Below, piece after piece: positions 38,601 through 51,200 of a DNA stretch of 64,000 nt. Position 1 is the stretch's first letter. Each line of letters starts with the position of its first letter. A model generated the notes under the pieces. That model had not been told where the DNA came from, did no database searches, and saw nothing but the letters and a program-made list of their open reading frames with translations. The translations under genes were made by a program, and so were the position numbers. Location of the stretch: NCBI RefSeq assembly GCF_000150275.1, contig NW_002060947.1:1973740-2037739 (forward strand). Direction: 5' to 3'. The DNA comes from Trichoplax adhaerens. Taxonomy: Eukaryota; Placozoa; Uniplacotomia; Trichoplacea; Trichoplacidae.

Positions 38601-39288
38601 AATATTTTAGCCATCTAGTAGCAAAAGCTTCTAAATCATTAATGTTAATAGAACAGAGTAAATTATCCGTTCATATGCTATTTTTTAAATTCTTCTGTCA
38701 AGTTTGTAATTACTATAAATTGGTGTTTAGTTATGCTTCTTTCATGTAATGACTAATTGATCGATTTCACCTTGAATATTAGGATAACTTGGTTAATATC
38801 GTATTTGCAATTAAATTGGTTCGCTCAATCAATCGAAGAATTCATTTCAATCTCGCTATTGCCATCATGTTCAATGTTGTCGGAATCTGTCTAGCTGCTG
38901 GCATTCTACATCCTGTTGGGTTCACCCTCAGACCTTGGCAGGCGAATGCTTGTGCGGTATCAATTTCTGTCCTAATAATTTTATCTTCTCTTTCACTAAA
39001 ATGGTACGAAATTTGTCCTTATTAAGTATTTCTACCTTTTACAGACTGTTATATTTGCATATTGATATCTCTATACTTGTTTATAAATTTAGGCATAAGT
39101 CACCAAAATTTAAGGCAAAATCACAAACATTACCCAAGCGATTCAAATTTAGGGAAGGTAATGAAGAAAATGGAGTCGAAATTTGGGCTGATAATAAATG
39201 TACGAAATCTTTAGAATCCTCCAAGGAATCATCTAAGTCTTTATTAGGTGGTACTTACAGCACAACAAATGACAGCTCCTTTATGTAA
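29635..39288 (+). CDS. ATP7-like protein with lost catalytic residues, copy 3 (predicted pseudo-ATPase)
   Basis: Eighteen exons: 29635-29776, 32531-32694, 32770-32931, 33061-33137, 33243-33396, 34043-34153, 35328-35450, 35560-35651, 35749-36031, 36127-36261, 36499-36687, 36933-37115, 37268-37382, 37602-37796, 37878-38020, 38237-38440, 38783-39003, 39093-39288. All are GT-AG, in frame and without a stop: 962 residues. The phase pattern equals exons 4-21 of copies 1 and 2. One metal-binding CxxC remains (Cys32/Cys35, CAFC); the next domain has only STTC. Key changes: TGE to LGE (Leu384), CPC to YPC (Tyr507), DKTGT to NKTGT (Asn551), SEHPL to SEHSV, GDGIND to GNDSSD (789-794), YN to FN in TM7, and TM8 Met/Ser ligands lost. 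TGDN is kept. It cannot form the aspartyl-phosphate, so pumping is not expected. The Ser/Lys-rich tail contains SLLGG. A true pseudogene is possible but would normally show stops or broken splice sites. The ATG follows an in-frame stop at 29602, though an upstream splice into 29606 cannot be excluded. Confidence 0.88.
31190..32210. repeat. degenerate repeats of roughly 110-130 bp in intron 1 of copy 3
   Basis: A loose motif recurs near 31205, 31798, 31917, 32042 and 32156: TCG(T/C)(A/T)TAAATATA, then (T/A)AAATTAG, then GATGAAAT(A/G)ATG in the better copies. The copies are strongly diverged, so the boundaries are approximate. The intron (29777-32530) also has a run of ten C at 32380-32389. Confidence 0.45.
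33735..33972. repeat. two-copy repeat, about 118 bp, in intron 5 of copy 3
   Basis: AGCTATAAA(A/T)GATTAATAGGATT occurs at about 33735 and again at about 33853, with matching flanks. The units are moderately diverged and non-coding. Confidence 0.6.
34354..34915. repeat. two-copy repeat, about 280 bp, in intron 6 of copy 3
   Basis: Units begin with GGAAT(T/A)A(T/A)TTTT(C/T)AATCATAT at 34354 and 34634. They share TATTATTTACCT- or ATCAATTACCT-like, TATTTTTTATT-like, ATATT(A/G)AACATTA and CGGCTAG blocks and end near CATACTGTA. The copies are diverged. This intron (34154-35327) is much longer than its counterparts in copies 1 and 2. Confidence 0.6.
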
Positions 39289-42200
39289 ATGTGGAAAGAT
39301 AGTAATAAACAATGATGAAATTCGTAAATTAGAATAAATGATTGATAACTACATACGATATAGGATGAAGCTATTACTGTAGCAAATAAAACCACTAGTT
39401 TGGATGCATGAGGCTTTCAAAACTGCTTCAATGGTGAACTATGGAATGTGTAAAGTATCTTTTATTCGGAGTAACTATTCTTTCCTATACGAGAATCTTG
39501 GAGTGGTCTATTGTAAGAAACATGAAATATTGAATCATGTTGATTGTGATAATGATGATATATTCATAACCATTTCAGTATCATTTAATGTAGCACCAAT
39601 AAAGGCTAAAGCAAACTTTTAGAACCCTTCTATGACATCGTACTTTGATAGCTAGACATAGCCAATATCATCAATAACGATTAAATCATTAAACCGTAAT
39701 CTTGATACAAAAAGAAGAATGCTAATTGCATCTGAAGGAGAAATTAAAGTTTCGTATCTATACTGACTATTATGTAGTAACCTATAATATTAACGTATAT
39801 TATTGCTCGATTTCTAAAGTAGTTACGAGTACTGATATAACACTAGTCTAATAATTACAAATGTCAAGAATTTAACGCTCATATAATAGCTACTTATGGA
39901 TTAGCCGATAATTATCTAGCTAAGATTATTAATAGCATACTCAAGTTTTTTTATTTGATCAAAAACTGTTTATACCACATTTTGACTTCAAAATACTTAA
40001 TTAATTAGCTATATCACTTATTTTACAGCTTTTAGATCATATTTTTCCAGAGCATGGAAGTAGATTTGCATTAACAACTATAGAGCATTAGAATTAGACA
40101 CCTTTTGTCACAGTTTATTTAAGTTAATTGCTGACTAGCTAGCTTGCGGACCCGATCGGTGAAAAATATCTCACTTAGCCACTAAAGTGCTTCTTATTAA
40201 CAACTGGAATAGGTTATATCTTGAAAGTCACGGATTGTGTGAGTATGTAGTAATTTTCATGATCTATCCTATTTTTGCATCATTCAATTCTTAGTAGAAA
40301 GATAGTATGCCCGTATGAGCCATCCTATTGTAAAGACATCGTAACTTTTTGAAAATAATTGATCGAATTTGAATGGAAAATCTTATTTGCATATTTTAAC
40401 TTCATTTAGTATATTAATAGCCTTTCAGTTATGCAGTGAGTAAGGATTTTTAAATGATTTACATTAATAATTTTGCATCACTTAGCGATATGATGCCATG
40501 ATTAGCTAAATGTTGCATTCTATCGTAGTTGCGTATATAATTCCATCTTCAATTTCAACAATGACTATAACGTACAAAGCAGCATTTAAGAGCGCACGGT
40601 ACATCCAAATGATCTATTCAATTGAATTAAAATTGGTAATGTCCGATAGTCTTACTCCATTTTATCAATATGCCTAGTCATAGATAATTACCTCCATTAT
40701 TTTAGTATTTATTAATTGAAAATCTATTACTAATTAATTAAAAAATGATTTTATGGCATAAATCTGTTATCGATTTAACTTCTTTTACAAAAGCATTTTA
40801 AAATTGCTCAAAATAGGCAGAAAAAATTAATTTATCTCTATCCATAATGGTAAAAATACAAGCAAGTTGATAAATTTCTTCTGAAAATTGGGCAAAGATG
40901 CAATAAGAATAAAAATAAGCAAGGTGATTTTAATATGATGTCGCGCAGCTATGGGCGATATGATATCCATACAACTGAGTAAAGTATATTATAATCTTAT
41001 GAATTATAAATAATCAATACAAGCAGCAGTAGTTTTTGAATTGCAAATAATCATTAGAGGCAGTAGATGCCTAACTCATAAAATTACAGCTGGCCACCGG
41101 TTTCACATGTTCAGGAACGAATGTGAATCACAGCAGGTGGACAAAAATCGAACGATAATCTTTATTAATACTACGTCAGATTACAAATGTTTATTTTTAC
41201 TACAATACAAACGGCGCAATGATTAGCAAAATTTATAAAATACTTCCGATAAAAATAATTATAATTGTGTCCAACCCTACATTATTAGGTCGAGCGTATA
41301 TATTGATATTTATCAAATTGAAATTAGTTACAGTAATTGCTATAATCAATCATCAATAATGTATCGTTATTATCTTCAGTCTAATACTCTTAGAAATAAG
41401 ACTTCGTTCTACATAATTACTCCTTATTTACTCGCAAATAAAAGTGCCATACAAAGTTCAGTATTCTCAAGCATTATATAATATCGCAATTAATTAATTT
41501 ATTAATGAACTAATCGACTATGTCCTTAAATTTTACGTTAAGGAAGGACGTATCTTGAAGTAATTTACGGAAAGGCTCGTAAATTATTTAAATTATTATT
41601 GTGATAGCCAGCAGTGCTGCACACATAATTATGGATAATTCTAATTTATAAAGATATAATTAGAGCGTTGATATTGCAAAAATTTTATTGTTATCTAACT
41701 GTTTCACATATCCTTGCTAATTTAATTAACTGTAATAAATACTTTCAATGCTGCATGAAATTATAAACTTAAAAAGTGATTTGAGTTACGTAACAATTTA
41801 TGCCATCCATGCTAAAAAAACAGAATAGCTAGCATGATATTAAATCCAATGATTGCAATAATAAAAAATAATAAATATATCAATGACAACGATTGAATTT
41901 CAATTCTAGAAAGTGTTTACCATTAATGATAGTAGTCTGTTACAGTAGTTATTTCGTTATCAAAATACATTGTAGTAGCGTTCTATCTATGAATATAATT
42001 AAATAATAGATTGCATAATAAGGGATAACTTTTCATGTATTATCTGTTGACTACCTAAGTATCTCGTATTATGACCATAAGTAATCGTGTACCAATTTAT
42101 AAAAGCAAGCTATATTATGTCCTAGTATCAATATGAAAAACGATACATTAGTTGGAAATGAAAAAGGGAAAACTTGGTCATATCGAAATCATGTAAAATA

Positions 42201-45200
42201 TCAATACATTGATGAGTTATAAAACTATCCAGATGGATACTTTACCGAACTTGTGTTTTATTATAATCATTTCACACGGAAAGGATATTGATCTCTTTGA
42301 GAGAACTGTTATCTAGACATTGAATGAGTTAAACAATAGCCGTCCTAATTAACTTATCAATTAATAGATAACGATAGAAAATAACAATAGGAAAGGGCTA
42401 AATATCGGTCATCGATTACATCACCAGTTTATTACTATTGTTAGAATTAACAAAACGATTGTGCAAACAATAGACCTTATCTACCATGGTCAGTAATCAA
42501 AAATGATCCATTGGTGGTAGATTAGCTACTATCATCATTAATTAACCGTTACTATAAGATTTAGAACAAAATGGCGTATAAATGGCGTTAAAACTAAGCT
42601 ATAAATTTGCTTGCAATTGTCGGCTAGATACTGAAGGGTATCATGATGCTAAGTTGGTACTTTTAAAATTACAGCCGGTATGCTTGGTTTTTTACAATCT
42701 AAATATTTTTGAGAGCATGATATTGTTTTTCAATTTCGTTAATCAATGTAATGTAGAACTTGATTAATCAATAGGCCTAAAATAATGGTAAACGATATGC
42801 AAAACAGATACGTTACATTGATTACTAATGCATAAGTACTAAAATTTTACGCTCAACCATCTGTTTATATTGAATGTAAACATTGCAAGACTATACAAGG
42901 TGCAATACGACAATAACGTATCTTTCGTAATATACAATATACAGTAAATTAATTAATCGATCAGTAAGGAATGAATCACCGATTGTCTATAAACTAAAGG
43001 GGGGAAATTAGCGGCTATTCTTTTAATTTTTATAATCTCTAAATTTCTCTATTAGTTTCTTCAGTATACTGTAGCGCATCTTACTGAATCTCATCGACTG
43101 AATTAAAATAATTTCATAGCAATGCCGATTAGCCTATCTTCAGCATTATATCATTCAGAACATAGCAGTAAGCGATACCTTTTACACATCAGGCACAGTG
43201 AATGTTATTATCATTAGCATTGCTCACCCGATTAAATATATCTAGTTTTGGAACAGATCACAAATTGTGTCTTTAGAGCGCAGTATGGCATAAAAAATAA
43301 GGCCGATTATGTTCTTAAGATTAGAAATGATCGAATTCGCTGTATTGGCCATGACCAATCTTAAGGACAAAATCGGTCTTAGAAATGGCCGTCACGTATA
43401 CCTAATTTGATTTTAAAATATACTAAAAATATCAGGCTCTATTTCAACTAAAAATGTCAGATATAAAGACCATATAAAAAGTCTAGTTATAAATTCTCTA
43501 ATCCTATACTGCATGTAGGTATATCATAGATATTAAAAATTAGTCTTACGACGTATTTCTCATCAATTAGTTTATAAACGGTATAGCTTTATGTAATTAA
43601 GTACGTGCAATATCTCTTATAAGAGTTTTAAAGGATTTGTAGTAAATTAGAGTAGTTTATATATTCCTCACCAATTAGATATTTATGACTCTTGGTCAAT
43701 TTAATCATATAGAATTTTTTCAGAAGACAAGTACAACGGTAAGCCTGACGTATTAAGCTATCGCAGCCCTTCCATAAAAACTGGTTACTCTTTTAATTCT
43801 GCTATGACAAATTCCGATCAATTTAATCATGAAAAATAAATATAGAAAGGAAACCATTGATTCTCAAGTTAAATTAATTTTTCGATCTTCCTTCAGCCTT
43901 TACATTAGCGGCTTTTAAATCGGAAAAAGTAGGTGAATCAATTGAAAAATGATATAATTGCAGTCATTCCTCATTCTACCAATTGGCAGAGGAAAAATTT
44001 CCTCCAAACTAGTAGATTCCAATACATTAGTATCTGTACTGGTAAAGAATCTAGAATATAATTTAATAATAGTCACTATACTGTAACCCATTACACGACT
44101 TGAACTTTCTTACTGTAATAAATTACTATTCATTACTATTCATGACCAATCAGATGCAATACTGCAATTTAATAACGAAAATCTTTCGCTGAGCTTATTA
44201 ACTCTTAAATACCGCATATACGAAGATATATGAATATGTAATAATCATAAGATTCGATGAGACCTTGACAATAATCACTTATTGAATTGTCCAGTAGTAC
44301 AACATACTGTATGTATACATCTAACGTATCAAACATAGTTAGCAACAGCAAATACACTTATTCCTGTGATCAAATTTTGTTACATTATAAATGCTTATTA
44401 TTTGTAGTATTTTAGTACTGCAATAAATTTTTTATATATGATTAAATGAAAAGTAGATAGACTTATTAAAATATAATATGTCAATGTGGCAACGGAACGT
44501 TAGCAAATTAAAAAATAGCATCATTGATAGTCTGTCAATACTGCAATAAATCTTGTACATTTTAACGACATTTAAAGTTAAAAGATTGTTTGAGTGCTGT
44601 AAAATCTATGCAGTGCAGTGAAGATAGCTTTTTGTGAGATGGCTATGAATACTAGAGATAGAAAGATTAAATTTTACTTCAATGTTGAAGTAATGTGCTT
44701 AATTACTAATATTGACTCAAGATTTCCAAAATAAGTTTCATTTTAAATCACTATGAATCAGCCAACGTTGATGTGTACGTGGAATTCTATTTCCTTTAGG
44801 TATGCTTGTTCTATTTTAGAATTAAAAGAACGTGAAATATTGATCACTATCAATTTGCAAGAAGTGTAAGACTAATTTAAAAAGTATCAAATGCTATAAA
44901 TAATATAGGAATGACAAATTCTATCACATCGCCATAACTTGATTTAAAAGCCCAAGAAGAATGTCGAATTTATAAATTTTTCAACTCATTTGCCGATAAC
45001 ACTTACGATAAAATAAACTAATTACAGTTGCGGTTTTGTAACTGTCAAAATAGGAAATCTATGTGCACATGGTAACCGATATTAATGATTCATAATGACT
45101 AATGAAATCGTCCTGCATAATATATCTTGTTTATATGGATACTTTATTATGCATTTTAGCGAATAATTTTTGCAATAAAACGCAATAGAGACATAGTAGG

Positions 45201-48200
45201 ACTCTGTGCTTTGACATTAAGATAAGAATTTTAACAGTTATTGAATTATGCTATTTTTCTGCAAATTTCTATAGAATTTCAAGACCTACAGCCGAGTTTT
45301 ATAGTTACAATTCGTTAAAAAGGACATTTTACGTACTTAAATTCCAATATAATTGAAATAATCTTACTAATATTTCTCTATTTCAAATAATGAAAACATC
45401 TATGTTTATTTGATTTATTGTCAAAATAAAATCATCTTAATTTCTATAACTATCCATTATGCAAGATATTTAATCGAGTACCCTTTAAAATTAAAAGATA
45501 AGTATTTAATTGATTCTGCTCACTGAATTATGAAAAGAAAATGTATTCTAGCTATGCAAAGTAAAATGAAACATCTATTGATACCATGAGCAGAATAACA
45601 TGTCGTAAATCGTTAACAGAGTAGTATAAGAAAATCAAACTTTTCAACGCTACCATCATTTTCTAAAGTAATAGTTATCTCCAGTTATTTGATCTACAAT
45701 TTCTACCTCCGACCACTTTTCTCTACTTTATGCCAATGTCACAACCCTCACTTGTGGCAAAGGAAAGTAAAGAACTCTAGTGTAGTTGCTTAAAACTTGG
45801 GCTATTTCTCCCAGTACTTTCAGTTTCTATGAGAGAAGTATTTGAGAACTCGATTTCTCGGCTGATCTCCACAGACAACTGACTAATTATTACACTATTC
45901 TTCACGATATGAGTCTTGCCGTTTCTTGAGCAATTTCTTACTTTATTCTAAAAACACACGCGCTTAAATAGGTTTCTACAGTGAATCCCAATATTAACGA
46001 GTGAGAATTCATGCTTTATAAGTTACATTAATTAGTATAATACCATTACTAAATATACATGTCGATATTCTCAGACTTAGATAGCTACAAGCTATCAGGT
46101 GTTAAGACGCTTAACCTTCGTCCATATACAGCTCAATTTTTAGAGATTAGCACACCTTATAAACCTACAGTAAATTAACTGCTAACAACTTCTATTTTTA
46201 TCTCATTTCTACCATCCTATTATCAGCTACAAGCGCATTAAAACATAGCACATAACCTTATCTTATCTATTCATAAGCATTCATTAATTTACAGTTACTT
46301 AATTAGTAACGGCGTACCGTGACAGCCAATCAATTCTACAGCAAAAATATTTAAAATCGAGCATAATGTATGAGTTATCAAATTAGCTCTTTAAATTAAA
46401 GTAGATCAACTACAATTTATAACTTTGTAAATTATGTAAACGCTATGCATAATCTCAGCACAGACCTTTTCTAAATCAGTCTTTTAAGCATTAGCTATTT
46501 CTAAAACTCAGAATAAAAGGTTCCATTTTTTAAACTCAGGCATACCATTGGGGATCTATCAATATTATATTCAGGTAAAAATAATAGCAACTTGACCCAT
46601 CTAAGTGTAAGTAGAAATATACATGAGAATAAAGTATATAAAATTTTCCATTTTATATAATTTGAACAAGCTACAGACTCATTTTTATATTAGGAAACTA
46701 TAATAAGTAAATAGGTAAACTGAAGATAAACTCTTACATAAAATCTAAGTACTTATACATAATATCGAATTCAAGAATATTGCTTCTGCTCCTTCTATGA
46801 TCACTTTTGAGGCAATGAATAAGTTCTCAATATACCAAAACTAATATTTCGAGCATTTTTATTCAAAATTTTTTATACACTCCATTGTCTCACCTGGTAT
46901 GCCACTGCAAAAATTTGACTTTTGATCGATTAAGTTACTATTGGTAGATACAAATGTATCTATACTTATCTCTTCAACCTTGCAGTAACCGAAATCATTA
47001 CATTTAAGTGGTAGATTTATTATGATATAATATCCAATTTACAAATTGAGTTAGATACCACAAATATTCAAATTCATAATCAATTATGTGCCGTTAGTTT
47101 TAAGTCACCCAAATACGTTAACTTGATGCTTGAAACTCTCCTAGGGAAATTTACTATTCCATACGCCATTTTTCAGACCTGATGGCATCATATAACCATT
47201 TTAGAAAATTCCGTATCGCAAACTTGATTGCTATTCTTAAATTAAGTCTAAAGATACCTTTTCTGAATACTAATTCTCATGGTTCTTGCATGAACACATG
47301 AATACTTGCATGTATATCTTGCTTTATACAAGTAGTTATGGTAAGATTTATTCTTTATATGCATGACATAAGCATAATTAATTAATTTTAGTACAAATTG
47401 ACTAAAAACTAAAAGTCTATTGCATTTTACCAATATTATCGAAATAGAAATCAAATAACATTTTTTCAACCTTTTACTTCTAAGATTTTGCAATATCAAT
47501 TTCTATATCCAAAGCATCTTACAAGTATTGATGCATCATCAGCAAAAGAACTAACGTAATGTAAATTGCAACATTAAATCAAAAAGGATTCAAAGCAATC
47601 ATTTTATTAAAGATAATCCATTATATTTCCCGCACATAGTTGACCTCTTAAAATTAGATTCATCTCGAAGGATTTCTTGCCGATAGATTTTAATTCTCAT
47701 TATTGGCATCAATCCAAAATAGATTTATATGCTAAATTGAGACCGAGGAAACCTATAAGCACATTATCAAGATATCCTAATAGGTATTTCTTCAACTTTC
47801 CCAAGGTAAACTCTACTTATTATCCTAAATATTACGAACTCTAGATAGCTCAAACTTCATCAATTCTCTCAATCTAATCCCAATCAAATTGTGGATGAAG
47901 AGGAAAAGTACAAATGTAAACATAATAAACAAGAAATTAATTATTCGATTTCCAATGCATTAGCAATTAAAATGCCTTACAGGCTTTGAAAGAATGTGAC
48001 TTTAGCTTCAATCAAAGAAAATTTTATAACTGTGTATTGATAGCTAGCTCCTTACCAAATACTTAAAATCGAACAAATCTCTAACTGAGGTACAGTACGC
48101 TATAAATTCTTAATTACAGTGTTGCCCGCGTAGAAACTCTATTTATAACGAAAATTTATTGCCTAAGACTAGATAGGGATCGTAGATCATAATTTTATTT

Positions 48201-51200
48201 CAAAGCTGAAAGAAGTAGTTTCAAAAAGAATCAAATGTAAAAACTGATACCCAATTTTTGAGTAATGCTTTTCGATCATAATGCAACTTTCAAGAACACT
48301 AACTGTAATATCAGAAGCGATATTGAAATCAATCATTTGATAATTTGATCGCTTTACCACTTCAAAATAATATTAAAAGAATGACACACGTGAAATTCGA
48401 ATGTTAAGTAAATATAGCATAACGATAGCATAGAATATTATTGCCATCACTATTTCAAGATTTGAAGGATATAATTATATAAATTATCCGTTGCCGGTTA
48501 ATACATATTGATCTATAGGTTAAATATAAACAGCTTCATTCTGAAAAGAGACTTAGATGACCATACTTTTAAGGTCCAAAGTCGAATTTTGTTTGTATTT
48601 CCATGCCACAAGGCGTTTACAATGGCACGTACAAAGCAACGCCAAACCTTTGATAAATTTGTACTTTATCCGATATTCATGGACTGCAATACTATACATA
48701 TGGCTTATTATTCCAATTATTTATTGGTTTTATTTGCCTTTTCCATTTTTTAGATGGATATCCGATCATTAACATTACCGAACAATAAGCTTTATAGCCA
48801 TTGAAATAAACATTAGCCAGCCAATGCAATAAGGTTAGTCAAGGGCTCAAGAGAAAAGGATATCTTTCTCGTAACGTATTATAAAATTCATAACAATGAC
48901 ATGTTGAAATTTATACGTAAGCAATTTTTAGCTTATCTTTACGGAATATTATTTCTAAGTTATTAATTTCACAGACAAGATTTTCGATAATCCTCTCTCG
49001 ATATTTTTAACGGTTACATGAAATAGATTTCTATGTATAACACGATATTAGCAATATGCTACTGCGTCTAGCTATCAATACCTCTAAGTCAAGGTCGAGT
49101 CGAACTTGGTAACCCAACAATATCATTTTGTATTACCTATGAGTATAGCCGAAACTGATTCTTAGTCGAATTAGCTCGAGCTTTCATGATCAGTATGAAC
49201 AAAATTACTTAATATATCGAATCATGTATTACTAATGTCATTACTATCAACAGTCTGTATCCACTTTCCATATATCCCAACTAAATTAACTCATGCTCTT
49301 GATATTCTACTTCATAGGCAATCATAGCCATTGACGACAATCTAACATTACTAACAATGTTGTTAAATAAGCTAGGTCGAAGTCTAACTTTTCTCCTATT
49401 AAACACTGATAATGCCGTTCATATTTCATTAATTAAAATAATAGACATAATCAATTATATATGATAGCAAAACAAGATAATAGTTTCAATTTATTGAATC
49501 CAAATTGGAATAATGTTGTGACATTTGGTCAAAATAATGTTTATTTATTCAACTCTCTAACTTAATTGATAGTATTTGTCCACATGAAGGTGTTATATCT
49601 CCCTCCTATTTTATAATCAAATTTTCTATTAAAAGCAGCTAGAAAAAATGACTCACCATGCTATCAAAAAACTAATTCAAACCGATATAGACATGATTCT
49701 ATTAGAATATAATTAGATCGTATAAATCATTCACCTAGAAAATTTTATCATAGATAATAATTTATAACAAGATAATGTTTTTTTTTAATATATACAGAAT
49801 AAAGCTATTAAATCTACAGATGATGCTCGAAGATACGTCATTTGCTATATTGCTGGCATAGAAAGCCATTCTGTACATTAAAATTAATTTCATTTATTAC
49901 ATTAATGAATATACGACTTAACATAAGCAATTAAGTGATATTTCCATCTCCTGCTGTTTTCCTACAGTAATTATATCAACAATCAAAGCACAGGAAGCTG
50001 CTATTCTGATGGTATACTATACAAAAAAATATTTTCTTTGCTATGATTCCGCTTGTTAGTTGTGTTAGAATACCGATCATGATGCAATTGAATTACAATG
50101 TTTAGATAGTAATAATACAATAAAAGCGGATTGAATGGAAAACTAAAATTAACTCTATGACTGAAATTCGATCAAAAGTCAAGTATGAAATCTTTTCTTG
50201 CATAATATCCCTATGTCTTATAATCTGTTTTGCCTTTGTTCTGCGATAGGCTTTATATCTTTGCTTCCTTTTAACTATTTTATCCAGCTTTAAAACCTAC
50301 TGACCGGATATTGGTGGTATTTTGTTTATCATGCTTCAGTTGTTATATTCAAAATAAGGATCGATTCTATAAGATAATATGAAAGTAAATGGCAGTAATT
50401 CAATAAATAATAATTGTTGATCATTATTCTTGAACTGAACGACTAGACATAGGGCATTTGCAAATTTTAAGTGGCGTTAGTTCTACTTTCCTGCGAACTT
50501 TTGAGGAATGATAGACAGTTATATCGATGATGTATTTACGTTACTTTCTATACTTGCGAGTATTATTGTAGAACTTATTTAAACTGATTATGACTAATAC
50601 TTCAGTTATTTAATCATAATCATTACTGATTCTATTCCATCTCAATTACAAATTATCATGACTCAATTAATTATTTTAGCTTATTATGTTATTAAAAAAA
50701 ATAATTATGATTTCGTCTACTTTTCTGGTCCATGATGAGGAAAGTACTAAAGCATGATAAAGGCACCTTTACCGTTTATCTAGCAATAACGAAACCATTA
50801 CATCATTCTTCTAACATTAAAAATTTACCACAGTCATGATCATATTGCTTACTGCAGAGTGGGAAAGATACTACCTGTCTTCGTTTTGATTCATCACGAT
50901 TAAGATTGTAATAGAATATAAATTATTTACTTCTTTCTTGCATCATCAATTGATTCTTTGATTATATTTCTATCTTGAAAAATTAAATAATCAACAAACT
51001 GTTTCTATTGTTAAAATATTTGAGATATACAGCATTCACTTTATTTTATTCATGTGTATTCCGGCATTCCCATAAAGCATAACATACTAACAAACAAGAA
51101 TAACCTTACATTAATATAGAGTGCTAGCTTACAACGCAGCTGGATAGTTTCATAATACAGATATGCAAGAGGCTTAGCATCTGCCAACTGTGTAACAATT

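Noticed and set aside
29635-39288. Calling ATP7 copy 3 a plain pseudogene
   Set aside because: All 17 introns have usable splice sites and the 962-codon frame is unbroken, which decay would not preserve.
48508-48772. Overlapping 71-81 codon plus-strand frames
   Set aside because: No recognisable domain, no splice partners, and two different frames are equally open, as expected by chance.
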